NCBI RefSeq assembly: GCF_004353915.1
Contig: NZ_SMRP01000001.1
Coordinates: forward strand, 535,372-599,371
Length of the DNA: 64,000 nt
Origin: Paraburkholderia silviterrae
GTDB lineage: Bacteria; Pseudomonadota; Gammaproteobacteria; Burkholderiales; Burkholderiaceae
Reading direction: 5' to 3'
This document shows, one piece after another, positions 6,272 to 18,752 of the stretch. The notes below the pieces were generated by a model. That model was not told where the DNA came from, did not search any database, and saw only the letters and a program-made list of their open reading frames with translations. Both the position numbers and the translations under genes were made by a program. How positions within the stretch are numbered: position 1 is the first letter of the stretch; each line of letters begins with the position of its first letter.

Positions 6272-9097
6272 TCAGTCCGATAAGCCGCCGAGCTTCACGA
6301 ACAGGTGCTCCGGCCCGGAGTTGGTCAGGTTGTTGCCCCGCACATACTGGATCGGCCTTGCCGGATCGAGCGCAATATTGCCAACCTTGCGGGCCAGAGC
6401 CTTCGTCGCGATCAGCGTCTCCAGCTTGGCGAGCGGCGCGCCAAGGCATTTGTGCATGCCGTTGCCAAAACCCAGGTGGCCGCTGGAATCGCGGTCGATG
6501 TCGAACGTCTCGCCATCGGCAAACTTGCGGCTGTCGCGGTTCGCAGCCGACAGCAGCAATCGCACCACCGCACCCTTGGGCAGGTCGACGCCCGCGACCG
6601 TGGTCGCCTCGGTGGTGATGCGGCTCACGCGCTGGACGGTGCCACGATAGCGCGCCACCTCCTCGACGAAGCGCTCAGCATCGGCGGGGTTTGCGCGGAT
6701 GCGTCCCAGCAGATCCGGCTGTTCGGCGAACATGCGAAAAGCGTTGGCGACAAGGATAGTCGTCGTGTCGTGCCCGGCGATGAAGACGAAGGCGCACAGC
6801 TCCTTCGCTTCCTTTTCCGAAAGCAGCCCGTCCTTCCACATGCGCGCGATATGCCCGCCGATCGACTGGCTGTCGGTCAAAGCAAGCCGCTCCATCGCTT
6901 CCTTCAGGTATGCGAAGAAAGCCTGCGCGCTCTGCTCGTCGGTGCCGGTCCCCGGCGCATTGCGGGCAAGCCGCCCGAAGTAGCTGAAGGTCTCGTCCGA
7001 CCAGAACTTCATCTTCTCCTCATCCTCGTTCGGCACGTCGATCATCGTGGAGATGGTCGAGATGCTGAGCGGGATGGCGAAATCGTTGACGACATCGCCG
7101 CCGCCTCTGGCAATCATCGCGTCGAGCAGGTCCTCCGCCCTCTGCGCGATCTGCTCGATAAAAGGATCGAGCGCCAGCGGCAGGAACGACGGCTGGACGA
7201 CCTTGCGCAAGCGTGAATGATCGGGTGCATCGAACAGCGTCAGGAACGTCAGCGGGGGCGGGCTGACGACCTCGGAGGAAAACAGCTTCGGGTTGCGGAT
7301 CGCCTGGTAGACATCGTCATAGCGCGAGAGGAACCACACGTCCGATGTCGCCGACTGGCAACGCAGCACCGGCGCGTGCTCCCGCATCCAGCGGTAGTGC
7401 TCGTAGGGGTCGCCTTGCGAGCCGTCATCGACCACCTTGAAGGGCTCCAACCCCTCGGGCCAGTCCAGTTCGTGTGAATAGGCCGGAAGGGCCCTGGCCG
7501 TGAATGGGCAGACCTGCGGCGCGCTCTGCGGCACAACAGACGGCGGAACGACGGGCGCTGCGGCCGTGGGTACCGTCTTGCGAGCGACGGGCGCTGCGGC
7601 CGCGGGTGCCGTCTTGCCCATCGCCATGCGCTCCAGCGCCCGGCTCATCGTGGCCTTGGAGTGAAGCGCATGCAGCGCAATCACGTCCCGCGCCGCGTTC
7701 AGGTCGCCCAGTTCGAAGGCGGCGACAATGTCCCGGTGCTGCTGGACGATGTCGCCAACGATCTCGATCTGATCGGTCAGCGCGCGAGCGATATAGTCCT
7801 GCACGGCCAGTTGCCGGTACAGCGCGATCAACTGGGCGTTCCCGGACGCTTCGATCGTGAACATGTGAAAGGCGTGGTTTGCCTCGATGTAGCGCGCAAC
7901 GTCGGCAAAGCGCCGCCCGGACACGAACGGCGCCGTCGCCTCGGCAAGCTGGCGGAAGGTAATTAATTGCTCGCTCGACAGCCGGCCCATGGTCAGCTGA
8001 GCCGCCCCCAGTTCGAGCGCCATGCGCAAGTCGAACGCTTCATCGACATCAACAGGCGCAATGCGCTCCTCGCCGGTCTGGACCACCAGGCCGGTGCCGG
8101 AGAACTTCTCATAGTAGAAGTTGCGCGGCGCCAGCCCTTCGGACGCGAGAAAGCTGCGCACCGCATCGACCATCGGCGGCGGGCCGCAGAGGTAGACATC
8201 CGCATCGCCATCGTTGAGCTGGGAGGCGACGATGTGGTGGGTGACATAGCCCTTGTTGGGATGGGCACTGTCGGGGCTGGCGACGGTGCAGGCATAGGTG
8301 AAGTTCGGCAAGCGCTGCGCATAGGCTTCGAGCCGGTCGATGCTGACCAGATCCTCATCGCTGTTCACACCCAGGATCATATGGATCGGATACGGGCTGC
8401 CGCCGTCTTCGACGATCTTGTCCAGCATCGAGAGGAACGGCGCGAGGCCCGTGCCACCCGCGAGGAACAGCACCGGCCGCTCGATGGCGCGCAGGTAGAA
8501 GCTGCCCATCGGGCCGCGAAATTCGATCAGGTCTCCTGCTTTTGCGGTCTCGCACAGCCAGGTCGACATCGCCCCTTGACGCACATTGCGCACAAGGAAG
8601 GACACGTGTGGCTCGGACGGCCCGGAGCTGAAGGAGTAGGACCGCGTCTGATCGGTGCCGGGCACACGGACGTTGACATACTGCCCAGGAAGGAAGCTGA
8701 GATCCGCGCGGTTCTCGAGTTCGACCGAGAAGGCGATCGTGGTATCCGACGCTCGTTGGCAGGCGGCGATCCGCCCCTTGTGGGAGGACGGGCCGGTGCC
8801 CGAGACATCGGAGTTCGTGGCGATCTGGATCACGCAGTCCGAACGTGGGCTCATCTGGCAGGTGAGAACCTTGCGGGCGCTCGCCTCCTGCGGGCTGAGC
8901 GCATCTTCCACGCAGTCGCCCAGAACGTACTCGCCGGACTCGCATGCCGCCTTGCAGGTGCCGCACACACCATCACGGCAATCGAGTGGGATATGGATCC
9001 TGGCGCGAATGGCGGCGTCGGTGACGCGCTCGCCCTCCTCGCACTCGATGAAGCGGGTCACTCCGTCCTCAAAACGCAGGGTAATCTGATGGGTCAT
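6272..9097 (-). CDS. Self-sufficient cytochrome P450 fused to BenC-type reductase and FCD-like domain
   Basis: A 941-residue fusion. Residues 1-90: plant-type 2Fe-2S domain with Cys40, Cys45, Cys48, Cys80. Residues 105-335: FAD/NAD reductase like benzoate dioxygenase reductase, with RSYS at 152-155, GGTGLAP at 214-220, CGPPPM at 304-309 and FYYEKF at 327-332. Residues 350-490: helical segment resembling the FCD effector domain of GntR regulators (ANHAFH, EASGN, QHRDIVAAFELGD, ALH). Residues 491-527: Ala/Pro linker. Residues 530-941: P450 with I-helix AGHDTT (774-779), ExxR (813-816) and haem motif FGNGMHKCLG with Cys884. The ATG at 9095-9097 has AGAGGAG upstream. Electrons would pass from NAD(P)H through FAD and Fe-S to haem within one chain. 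The order is the reverse of CYP116B enzymes, where the P450 comes first. Context suggests ring hydroxylation of a cyclic carboxylate. Substrate and whether FCD senses ligand are unknown. Confidence 0.9.
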   Translation of the reverse strand: MTHQITLRFEDGVTRFIECEEGERVTDAAIRARIHIPLDCRDGVCGTCKAACESGEYVLGDCVEDALSPQEASARKVLTCQMSPRSDCVIQIATNSDVSGTGPSSHKGRIAACQRASDTTIAFSVELENRADLSFLPGQYVNVRVPGTDQTRSYSFSSGPSEPHVSFLVRNVRQGAMSTWLCETAKAGDLIEFRGPMGSFYLRAIERPVLFLAGGTGLAPFLSMLDKIVEDGGSPYPIHMILGVNSDEDLVSIDRLEAYAQRLPNFTYACTVASPDSAHPNKGYVTHHIVASQLNDGDADVYLCGPPPMVDAVRSFLASEGLAPRNFYYEKFSGTGLVVQTGEERIAPVDVDEAFDLRMALELGAAQLTMGRLSSEQLITFRQLAEATAPFVSGRRFADVARYIEANHAFHMFTIEASGNAQLIALYRQLAVQDYIARALTDQIEIVGDIVQQHRDIVAAFELGDLNAARDVIALHALHSKATMSRALERMAMGKTAPAAAAPVARKTVPTAAAPVVPPSVVPQSAPQVCPFTARALPAYSHELDWPEGLEPFKVVDDGSQGDPYEHYRWMREHAPVLRCQSATSDVWFLSRYDDVYQAIRNPKLFSSEVVSPPPLTFLTLFDAPDHSRLRKVVQPSFLPLALDPFIEQIAQRAEDLLDAMIARGGGDVVNDFAIPLSISTISTMIDVPNEDEEKMKFWSDETFSYFGRLARNAPGTGTDEQSAQAFFAYLKEAMERLALTDSQSIGGHIARMWKDGLLSEKEAKELCAFVFIAGHDTTTILVANAFRMFAEQPDLLGRIRANPADAERFVEEVARYRGTVQRVSRITTEATTVAGVDLPKGAVVRLLLSAANRDSRKFADGETFDIDRDSSGHLGFGNGMHKCLGAPLAKLETLIATKALARKVGNIALDPARPIQYVRGNNLTNSGPEHLFVKLGGLSD

Positions 9098-9118
9098 GGT
9101 GGCGTCTCCTCTAGAGCC

Positions 9119-9155
9119 GCCCGAACATGCCGCTGCGCTGGCGGTATGTTCGGGC
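9119..9155 (-). promoter_or_regulatory. Perfect inverted repeat in the leader of the P450 gene
   Basis: Arms GCCCGAACAT (9119-9128) and ATGTTCGGGC (9146-9155) pair perfectly, with further inner pairing of GCCGC and GCGGT. The hairpin would form in the predicted leader RNA just upstream of the AGAGGAG ribosome binding site. It could be a repressor operator or an RNA stability or translation element. No T-run follows, so it is not an ordinary terminator. Confidence 0.5.
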
Positions 9156-9213
9156 GCAATGGCGCGCGAGGTCACTTCGTTTCTCGCAAGCGCCCGGTGG
9201 GTTTAATGACGCC

Positions 9214-9280
9214 AATTTAGAGCCTGAGCCGTGTTCCCCTCAACGGACAAAGACGCTGTTCACCCGGACAAAACGTGCAT
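9214..9280 (-). promoter_or_regulatory. Promoter and AraC-type direct-repeat operator of the P450 gene
   Basis: Half-sites GGACAAAGACG (9245-9255) and GGACAAAACGTGCAT (9266-9280) are spaced 21 bp, matching the SDR promoter at 9 of 11 and 14 of 15 positions. On the minus strand -35 TTGAGG (9238-9243) begins one base after the proximal half-site, exactly as at the SDR operon, followed after 18 bp by TAAATT (9214-9219). The leader would be about 110 nt. The rest of the 283-bp gap to pobA shows nothing else. Confidence 0.65.
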
Positions 9281-9380
9281 GGCGATGGGCCGGTTCACAG
9301 CGTGAGGTATTTCGAAGGCGCACCCCGAGATCCATCTTCATGGACGACGAGCACGAATCAAGCGAATATCACTGTCGCTA

Positions 9381-11620
<2,240 letters not shown>

Positions 11621-11729
11621 TTCCCTACCGCAGCGTGTTGATTCTCTTTCGACGTTAATATGCGGTAGCTGCCCTAGCCATCGAGGGCGAACCTTAAAGG
11701 GTGACCACAGCAGAAGGACGGTATTGAGT

Positions 11730-12431
11730 ATGGGCAAGAAGCTTAGCCAGTTCCAAGGGCGTCTCACGCTGGAGCAGATTGCCGAGGGCATGAATGCGGC
11801 CAGCAGGAATGCGATTCGGCTAGTGGAGGACGCGCAAGTTTTGCTCGCGGCAGAACGCTATCCTTCTGCGTTGGCTCTAGCCATCCTGGCTATCGAAGAA
11901 GCCGGGAAACTGTATATCCTGCCTGGCATGGTCACGGTAAAAGATGACCAGCAACTTGCGAAGCTGTGGAAGGATTGCAGATCCCATACCAAGAAGAACG
12001 TCGCCTGGATACTCTTGGACCTGATCAACCGCGCAGGGACGACCAAGCTTGACGATTTACGCCGGCTGTTCGACTCCGACGCAGAGCACCCCTATATGCT
12101 TGATAAGCTCAAGCAAATTGCCTTTTACACAGACTGTCTGGGAATTGCACATTGGTCGATTCCAACTGATGCGGTCGAACGCGACCTTGCGGGGAGCATT
12201 ATTACCATCGCGAAGGCGCTATGCTTATCCAAGACCGAGCCCGTGACGCGGCGTGAACTCCAACTCTGGAAGCAACACATGAGCCCTAGAGCGGACGGCT
12301 TAGTAAATCACTCTGGTTTGTCAGAGTGGTATGCCGCGATGCAAGCCGAGGGGTTGCGTCCGCCTGGTCCGAACGCCATGCAGACGTTTCTAACTACGGG
12401 TATGAATGTCTGGCAAAACGAGGGGCGCTAG
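11730..12431 (+). CDS. AbiV-family abortive infection protein (HEPN-like)
   Basis: A 233-residue helical protein. The segment from about residue 45, ALALAILAIEEAGKLYIL, matches the AbiV signature (Ala-rich helix followed by EEAGK), a HEPN-related family first described in lactococcal phage resistance. Base composition is visibly lower in GC than the neighbours and codon choice is less biased, suggesting transfer. An ATG at 11730 follows AGAAGG by 12 bases; a TTG at 11724 has better spacing and would add two residues. It lies between pobR and the 3' end of a tRNA, a common landing place for islands, although no integrase or flanking repeat is visible. Phage defence is inferred; an alternative is a general stress HEPN protein. 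Confidence 0.72.
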   Translation: MGKKLSQFQGRLTLEQIAEGMNAASRNAIRLVEDAQVLLAAERYPSALALAILAIEEAGKLYILPGMVTVKDDQQLAKLWKDCRSHTKKNVAWILLDLINRAGTTKLDDLRRLFDSDAEHPYMLDKLKQIAFYTDCLGIAHWSIPTDAVERDLAGSIITIAKALCLSKTEPVTRRELQLWKQHMSPRADGLVNHSGLSEWYAAMQAEGLRPPGPNAMQTFLTTGMNVWQNEGR

Positions 12432-12506
12432 AGTGGGGTTTTGGTCCGCAACCGTGGCCCAACTGTGTCCACATGGCTGGGCTGTAAGGAGGGCTTGGGG
12501 AAATGC

Positions 12507-12540
12507 AAAAAGCCCGGCCTGTTTCCAGTACGGGGCTCTT
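12507..12540 (-). terminator. Rho-independent terminator after the tRNA
   Basis: Read on the minus strand, AAGAGCCC pairs with GGGCTTTTT (one G-U), followed by TGC. It lies 115 bp beyond the tRNA 3' end. Its AAAAAGCCCGG core is repeated in the terminator at 12771. From 12541 to 12654 I see nothing else. Confidence 0.6.
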
Positions 12541-12654
12541 AGGGTGCTGAAGGCGCTTAGGGGATGGACTCGATTTTAGCCACGGTCATCTTCTTGTGAA
12601 TCTCCCTGCCCTTCCGCGTTGTTGTCGCCAAGCGCTTGATTTAAAGAGGAAGAA

Positions 12655-12742
12655 TGGTGGGCCGGGTCGGGTTCGAACCGACGACGGGATTTCTCCGGTG
12701 GATTATGAGTCCACTGCCTGCAACCAACACGGCGTCCGGCCC
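12655..12742 (-). tRNA. tRNA-like gene, anticodon CAU, class II (long variable arm)
   Basis: The 88-nt minus-strand sequence folds as a cloverleaf. Acceptor GGGCCGG/CCGGCCC is 7 bp with encoded ACCA end. D-stem is GCC/GGC with GG in the loop. Anticodon stem GTGGA/TCCAC has loop CTCATAA (anticodon CAT at 12705-12707). T-arm is GTCGG-TTCGAAC-CCGAC. The variable region is 15 nt and can form CGG/CCG, unusual for a CAU tRNA, since bacterial Met and Ile2 tRNAs have short variable loops. Positions 8 and 14 are A and T instead of the near-universal T and A, a swap that could still pair. Amino-acid identity is therefore open: Met, lysidine-type Ile, or a Ser/Leu-charged non-canonical tRNA. It lies 28 bp after the rpoD terminator. 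Confidence 0.8.
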
Positions 12743-12770
12743 ACGAAGCTACAACGAGGGGAAGTCAACG

Positions 12771-12804
12771 AAAAAGCCCGGTCTACACAGAGGCCGGGCT
12801 TTTC
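12771..12804. terminator. Bidirectional terminator after rpoD
   Basis: AAAAAGCCCGG and CCGGGCTTTTC form a strong hairpin with A/T tails on both sides. On the minus strand it ends the rpoD transcript just before the tRNA. It leaves little room for a separate tRNA promoter. Confidence 0.75.
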
Positions 12805-12914
12805 GACGGCAGGCCGACATACTACACGAACCGCTGCAGCCTGCCTATCCGACGCACGCAACTGAGCGCAAATTAAGCGCCATAGATGCGTCTCGGTCTT
12901 GGCTCAAACAAACA

Positions 12915-15329
<2,415 letters not shown>

Positions 15330-15455
15330 TCCGCCCTTGCTGGAAACTGGACACCTTTCGGGTACCGCCCGGAATATGGCCTCCGAGTGATACTTGAGCT
15401 GTCCGCCCGGAAAAAACAAAAACAAACAACAAAAACAAACCGCTGAAAACCTTTT

Positions 15456-15464
15456 ATTATAGCA
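15456..15464 (-). promoter_or_regulatory. Extended -10 promoter of rpoD
   Basis: The minus strand reads TGCTATAAT, a perfect extended -10, about 130 bp upstream of the rpoD start and just below the dnaG stop. No good -35 is present, as is usual for extended -10 promoters. Confidence 0.6.
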
Positions 15465-15498
15465 CGCACGGTAATAATCGCCCGCGCACGCTCCTCCC

Positions 15499-17397
15499 CT
15501 ACAGCCCGAGCTGGCGTTTCATGTCAGCTCGCGTCTGATTCAGTTTCACATATTCGGCCAGCTCCTCGGGCGTATGACGCGACTGCCGCGAAAGCACGTC
15601 CAACCGCTCGCTGCAGGCGTCGAAGCGCATCTTCAGGATTGCCGCCGCCAATTCCTCGCCCACGAGCCGCTCCTGCTCGCGGCGCTCCTCCAGCACAGCG
15701 CCATCTTCTGGATTTTTCATCAGCAAATCCCGAACGTTTTCATCATAGTCCAGAATTTCGCGAAAAATCTCCTCGAAGGTGGGGGCGTTCGCACCGTTTC
15801 GCAACAGGTCCGAAAGGAGCTGAAACTCGGCTGCGTCGCCCAGCGCACGTGCATGCGTGGTCACTTCCTCGAACAGTTCGCCGTGCCGCGTGAGCGTGAT
15901 GAGCGCCCGTTCGGCCTCCTCGTCGAGCTGTGCCACGATGCGCGGGTGCATCACCAGGTTGCGCAGCGCCTTGCGCTCGATCCCGGTCACGAGGTGCCGG
16001 TCCTTGCGCGCGGGCGCCTGGCGCGCGGCCTGGGCAATGCGGGCGTCGACCTCGCAGAGCGCCGCGACCTCCTCGAACGGCACGTCGAGGCGGTCGGCGA
16101 ACATGTGCATAATCTGCGCGCGCAGCGCGTTCGCCGGCAGCGCCTGCAACAGCGGCTTTGCATCGAACAGCGCGCGGGCGCGCCCTTCCGGCTGGTCCAG
16201 CTCCTTGCCCACCAGGACTTCGTTCAACATGAACTGCGAAAGCGGCATGGCCCGGTCGACCTGCTCCTTGAACGCCTCGGTGCCGTACTCGCGCACGTAG
16301 CTGTCCGGGTCGTGCTCCGAGGGCAGGAACAGGAAGCGGATCGTCCGATTATCCGCCGCGTGCGGCAGGCATGCGTCCAGCGCGCGCCGCGCGGCGCGGC
16401 GGCCCGCCGAATCGCCGTCGAAGCTGAAGATCACCGTATCGGTCTGACGCATCAGCTTCTGCACGTGGATGGCCGTGCACGCGGTGCCCAGCGTTGCCAC
16501 CGCGTTCTGGAATCCGAGTTGCGCGAGCGCGACCACGTCCATATACCCTTCGACCACCAGCACGTAGTGCTGCTCGCGGATCGCCAGACGCGCCTCGAAC
16601 AGCCCGTACAGTTCGCTACCCTTGTTAAATAGCGGCGTTTCCGGGGAATTCAAATACTTGGGCTCGCCGCCGTCGAGCACGCGCCCGCCAAAGCCGATCA
16701 CCTGGCCCTTCACGTTGCGGATGGGGAACATCACGCGGTCGCGGAAGCGGTCGTAACGGCGTGCCTGGCCCTGCGCGTCCTGCTTTTCGCTGACGATTAC
16801 GAGGCCGGCTTCGACCAGCGCGTCGTCGCGATAATCGGTAAACGCGGATTCGAGGTTCTGCCATCCATCGGGCGCGTAACCGAGGCCGAATCGGGCCGCG
16901 ACTTCACCCGTGAGACCGCGTTTTTTCAGATACTGGATCGCATTCGGCGCGCTGCGCAACTGCTTGCGGTAGTAGTCGCAAGCAGTCTGCATGAGGTCCG
17001 AAAGCGCGTTGGAGGCGGCCTTCGAGACGCCTGGCGCGTAGCCGCCGGACCCGCTGCCCGCGCCGCCGCCACTGCCGCCATAGGCGCCGCCGCGCATCGG
17101 CGACGGCTCCTGGGGCACGGTGAGGCCGACCGACTGCGCGAGCTCGTTGACGGCCTCGGGAAACGTGAGGCCCGCGTGCTCCATGAGGAAGCCGATGGCG
17201 GTGCCATGCGCGCCGCAGCCGAAGCAGTGATAGAACTGTTTCGTTGGACTAACGGTAAAGGAAGGGCTCTTTTCGTTGTGAAACGGGCAAAGGCCCATGA
17301 AATTCGCGCCGCCCTTTTTGAGCTGCACGTAGCGCCCCACCACGTCGACGATATCGACGCGGTTGAGCAGATCCTGCAGGAACGAATGCGGAATCAT
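15499..17397 (-). CDS. dnaG: DNA primase
   Basis: A 632-residue primase that makes RNA primers at the replication fork. The N-terminal CHC2 zinc site is complete (Cys37, His40, Cys58, Cys61 in [12 protein letters not shown] and CFGCGAHG). The TOPRIM catalytic core shows [11 protein letters not shown] and [13 protein letters not shown]. The C-terminal part is the helicase-binding domain. The start at ATG 17395-17397 gives the standard [11 protein letters not shown] beginning; upstream extension is GC-rich and unconserved. It lies between yqeY and rpoD on the same strand. A Gly/Ser-rich insert follows the zinc domain at about residues 105-122. Confidence 0.97.
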   Translation of the reverse strand: MIPHSFLQDLLNRVDIVDVVGRYVQLKKGGANFMGLCPFHNEKSPSFTVSPTKQFYHCFGCGAHGTAIGFLMEHAGLTFPEAVNELAQSVGLTVPQEPSPMRGGAYGGSGGGAGSGSGGYAPGVSKAASNALSDLMQTACDYYRKQLRSAPNAIQYLKKRGLTGEVAARFGLGYAPDGWQNLESAFTDYRDDALVEAGLVIVSEKQDAQGQARRYDRFRDRVMFPIRNVKGQVIGFGGRVLDGGEPKYLNSPETPLFNKGSELYGLFEARLAIREQHYVLVVEGYMDVVALAQLGFQNAVATLGTACTAIHVQKLMRQTDTVIFSFDGDSAGRRAARRALDACLPHAADNRTIRFLFLPSEHDPDSYVREYGTEAFKEQVDRAMPLSQFMLNEVLVGKELDQPEGRARALFDAKPLLQALPANALRAQIMHMFADRLDVPFEEVAALCEVDARIAQAARQAPARKDRHLVTGIERKALRNLVMHPRIVAQLDEEAERALITLTRHGELFEEVTTHARALGDAAEFQLLSDLLRNGANAPTFEEIFREILDYDENVRDLLMKNPEDGAVLEERREQERLVGEELAAAILKMRFDACSERLDVLSRQSRHTPEELAEYVKLNQTRADMKRQLGL

Positions 17398-17508
17398 CAG
17401 GGCTCGGTCGCTCGGGTAACGGAGGCCGGGCACGCGCATACGCACGGCCCGTGACGGGCCTCGCGGCGGCGCACGGCGCAATGGCCGGCAGCGCGCGAGG
17501 CTTGGCTC

Positions 17509-17955
17509 TTACTTCGCGAGCGCAGCCTTGACGAGCCCGGAGACCGCGGTCATGTCGGCGCGGCCCGCCAGCCTGGGTTTGAGCACGCCCATGACCTTGC
17601 CCATGTCCTGCGGCCCGCTCGCGCCCACCTGGGCGACCGCCGCCTGTACTTCGGCAGCGATTTGCGCGTCCGAAAGCTGCTCGGGCATATAGGCGGCCAG
17701 GACCTGGAGCTCGGCGTTTTCCTTCTCGACGAGATCCGTCCGACCCGCCGCTTCGAACTGGCTAATCGAGTCCTTGCGCTGCTTGATCATCTTGTCGATG
17801 ACCGCCGTAATGCCGGCGTCGTCGAGCGTCACACGCTCGTCGACTTCACGTTGCTTGATGGCGGCGAGCAGCAGACGAATCGTGGCGAGGCGCTCGCTTT
17901 CGCGCGCGCGCATCGCGGCCTTCATGTCGTCGTTGATCTGGTCTTTGAGACTCAT
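17509..17955 (-). CDS. yqeY: GatB/YqeY domain protein
   Basis: A 148-residue protein with the YqeY fold, which resembles the tRNA-binding tail of the amidotransferase subunit GatB. It begins MSLKDQINDDMKAAMRARES and contains LLLAAIKQREVDERV, YMPEQLSDAQI and GKVMGVLKPRLAGRAD, all typical. The ATG at 17953-17955 is preferred over the adjacent GTG. It is conserved between rpsU and dnaG in many Burkholderiales. A role in tRNA-dependent amidation or translation quality has been suggested for the family, but the function is not established. Confidence 0.93.
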   Translation of the reverse strand: MSLKDQINDDMKAAMRARESERLATIRLLLAAIKQREVDERVTLDDAGITAVIDKMIKQRKDSISQFEAAGRTDLVEKENAELQVLAAYMPEQLSDAQIAAEVQAAVAQVGASGPQDMGKVMGVLKPRLAGRADMTAVSGLVKAALAK

Positions 17956-18053
17956 CACTCACCTGAAATGCGTTGGGGTTGCACAATCCCCGGGGAAACC
18001 CGGGCAGTGCGGCCACCGAGCCAAACCATCACACCGAAACATCACAAGAATGC

Positions 18054-18084
18054 AAAAACCCGCCTGGAAGCGTTTCCAGGCGGG
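18054..18084 (-). terminator. Rho-independent terminator between rpsU and yqeY
   Basis: CCCGCCTGGAA and TTCCAGGCGGG make an 11-bp perfect hairpin (18059-18084). On the minus strand it is followed by TTTTTGC. It would end or attenuate the rpsU transcript before yqeY-dnaG. Confidence 0.8.
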
Positions 18085-18241
18085 TCGGTGCGGATTCGAC
18101 ACAGCTGCGGCCACACCATTATAGACAACGCAGGCCTTGTTGCCGGTCCAGCCCGGGTTTCCCGGGCCGGCCGGCGGCATTGCCGGCTGCTTGCGGCGCC
18201 ATGGAATTCCCCAAAAAACGGAAGCCATGGCGCCGCCGGAA

Positions 18242-18454
18242 TCAGTACAGCTTCTTCGGCAGCATCTGGCTGCGCAGACGCTTGAAATGGCGCTTCACCG
18301 CCGCGGACTTCTTGCGCTTGCGTTCAGCCGTAGGCTTTTCGTAGAACTCTCGCGCACGAAGCTCGGTCAAGAGTCCGTTCTTCTCGATCGTGCGCTTGAA
18401 GCGCCGCATGGCAACTTCAAAGGGTTCGTTTTCTTTTACGCGGATGGTCGTCAT
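18242..18454 (-). CDS. rpsU: 30S ribosomal protein S21
   Basis: A 70-residue basic ribosomal protein, full length for S21. It begins [20 protein letters not shown] and ends with a Lys/Arg-rich tail. The start is fixed by homology to the family N-terminus; the longer open frame upstream is not conserved. First gene of the rpsU-yqeY-dnaG-rpoD block. The 298 bp upstream (18455-18752) hold no gene and a short GGGG/CCCC hairpin near 18530. Confidence 0.96.
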   Translation of the reverse strand: MTTIRVKENEPFEVAMRRFKRTIEKNGLLTELRAREFYEKPTAERKRKKSAAVKRHFKRLRSQMLPKKLY

Positions 18455-18752
18455 TTTCCAATAACGGATCAAGGGGGTAAAGAGAGTCAAGTATAGCAGT
18501 TCCGTGCCCGCGCATCGCTTGGCCACTTGAGGGGGAAACCCCACCCCAGGCGGCCCGCACGCCCACATTCGCCGCTTCGTTTGTCGTCCGTCAAACGGTC
18601 CTTGCAACCGACATCCCAGTGTGCCCCAAGAACCGGTCTCGGGCCGCCAGAGTGGCCAAACCAGGCCCGCCAGCCGCGCAGATCATGCGAATCTGTGACC
18701 TGCGCGGACAGCCCGGCCGGCTTGCAAGCAGCGATATGGCTTGCGCGGCAAA

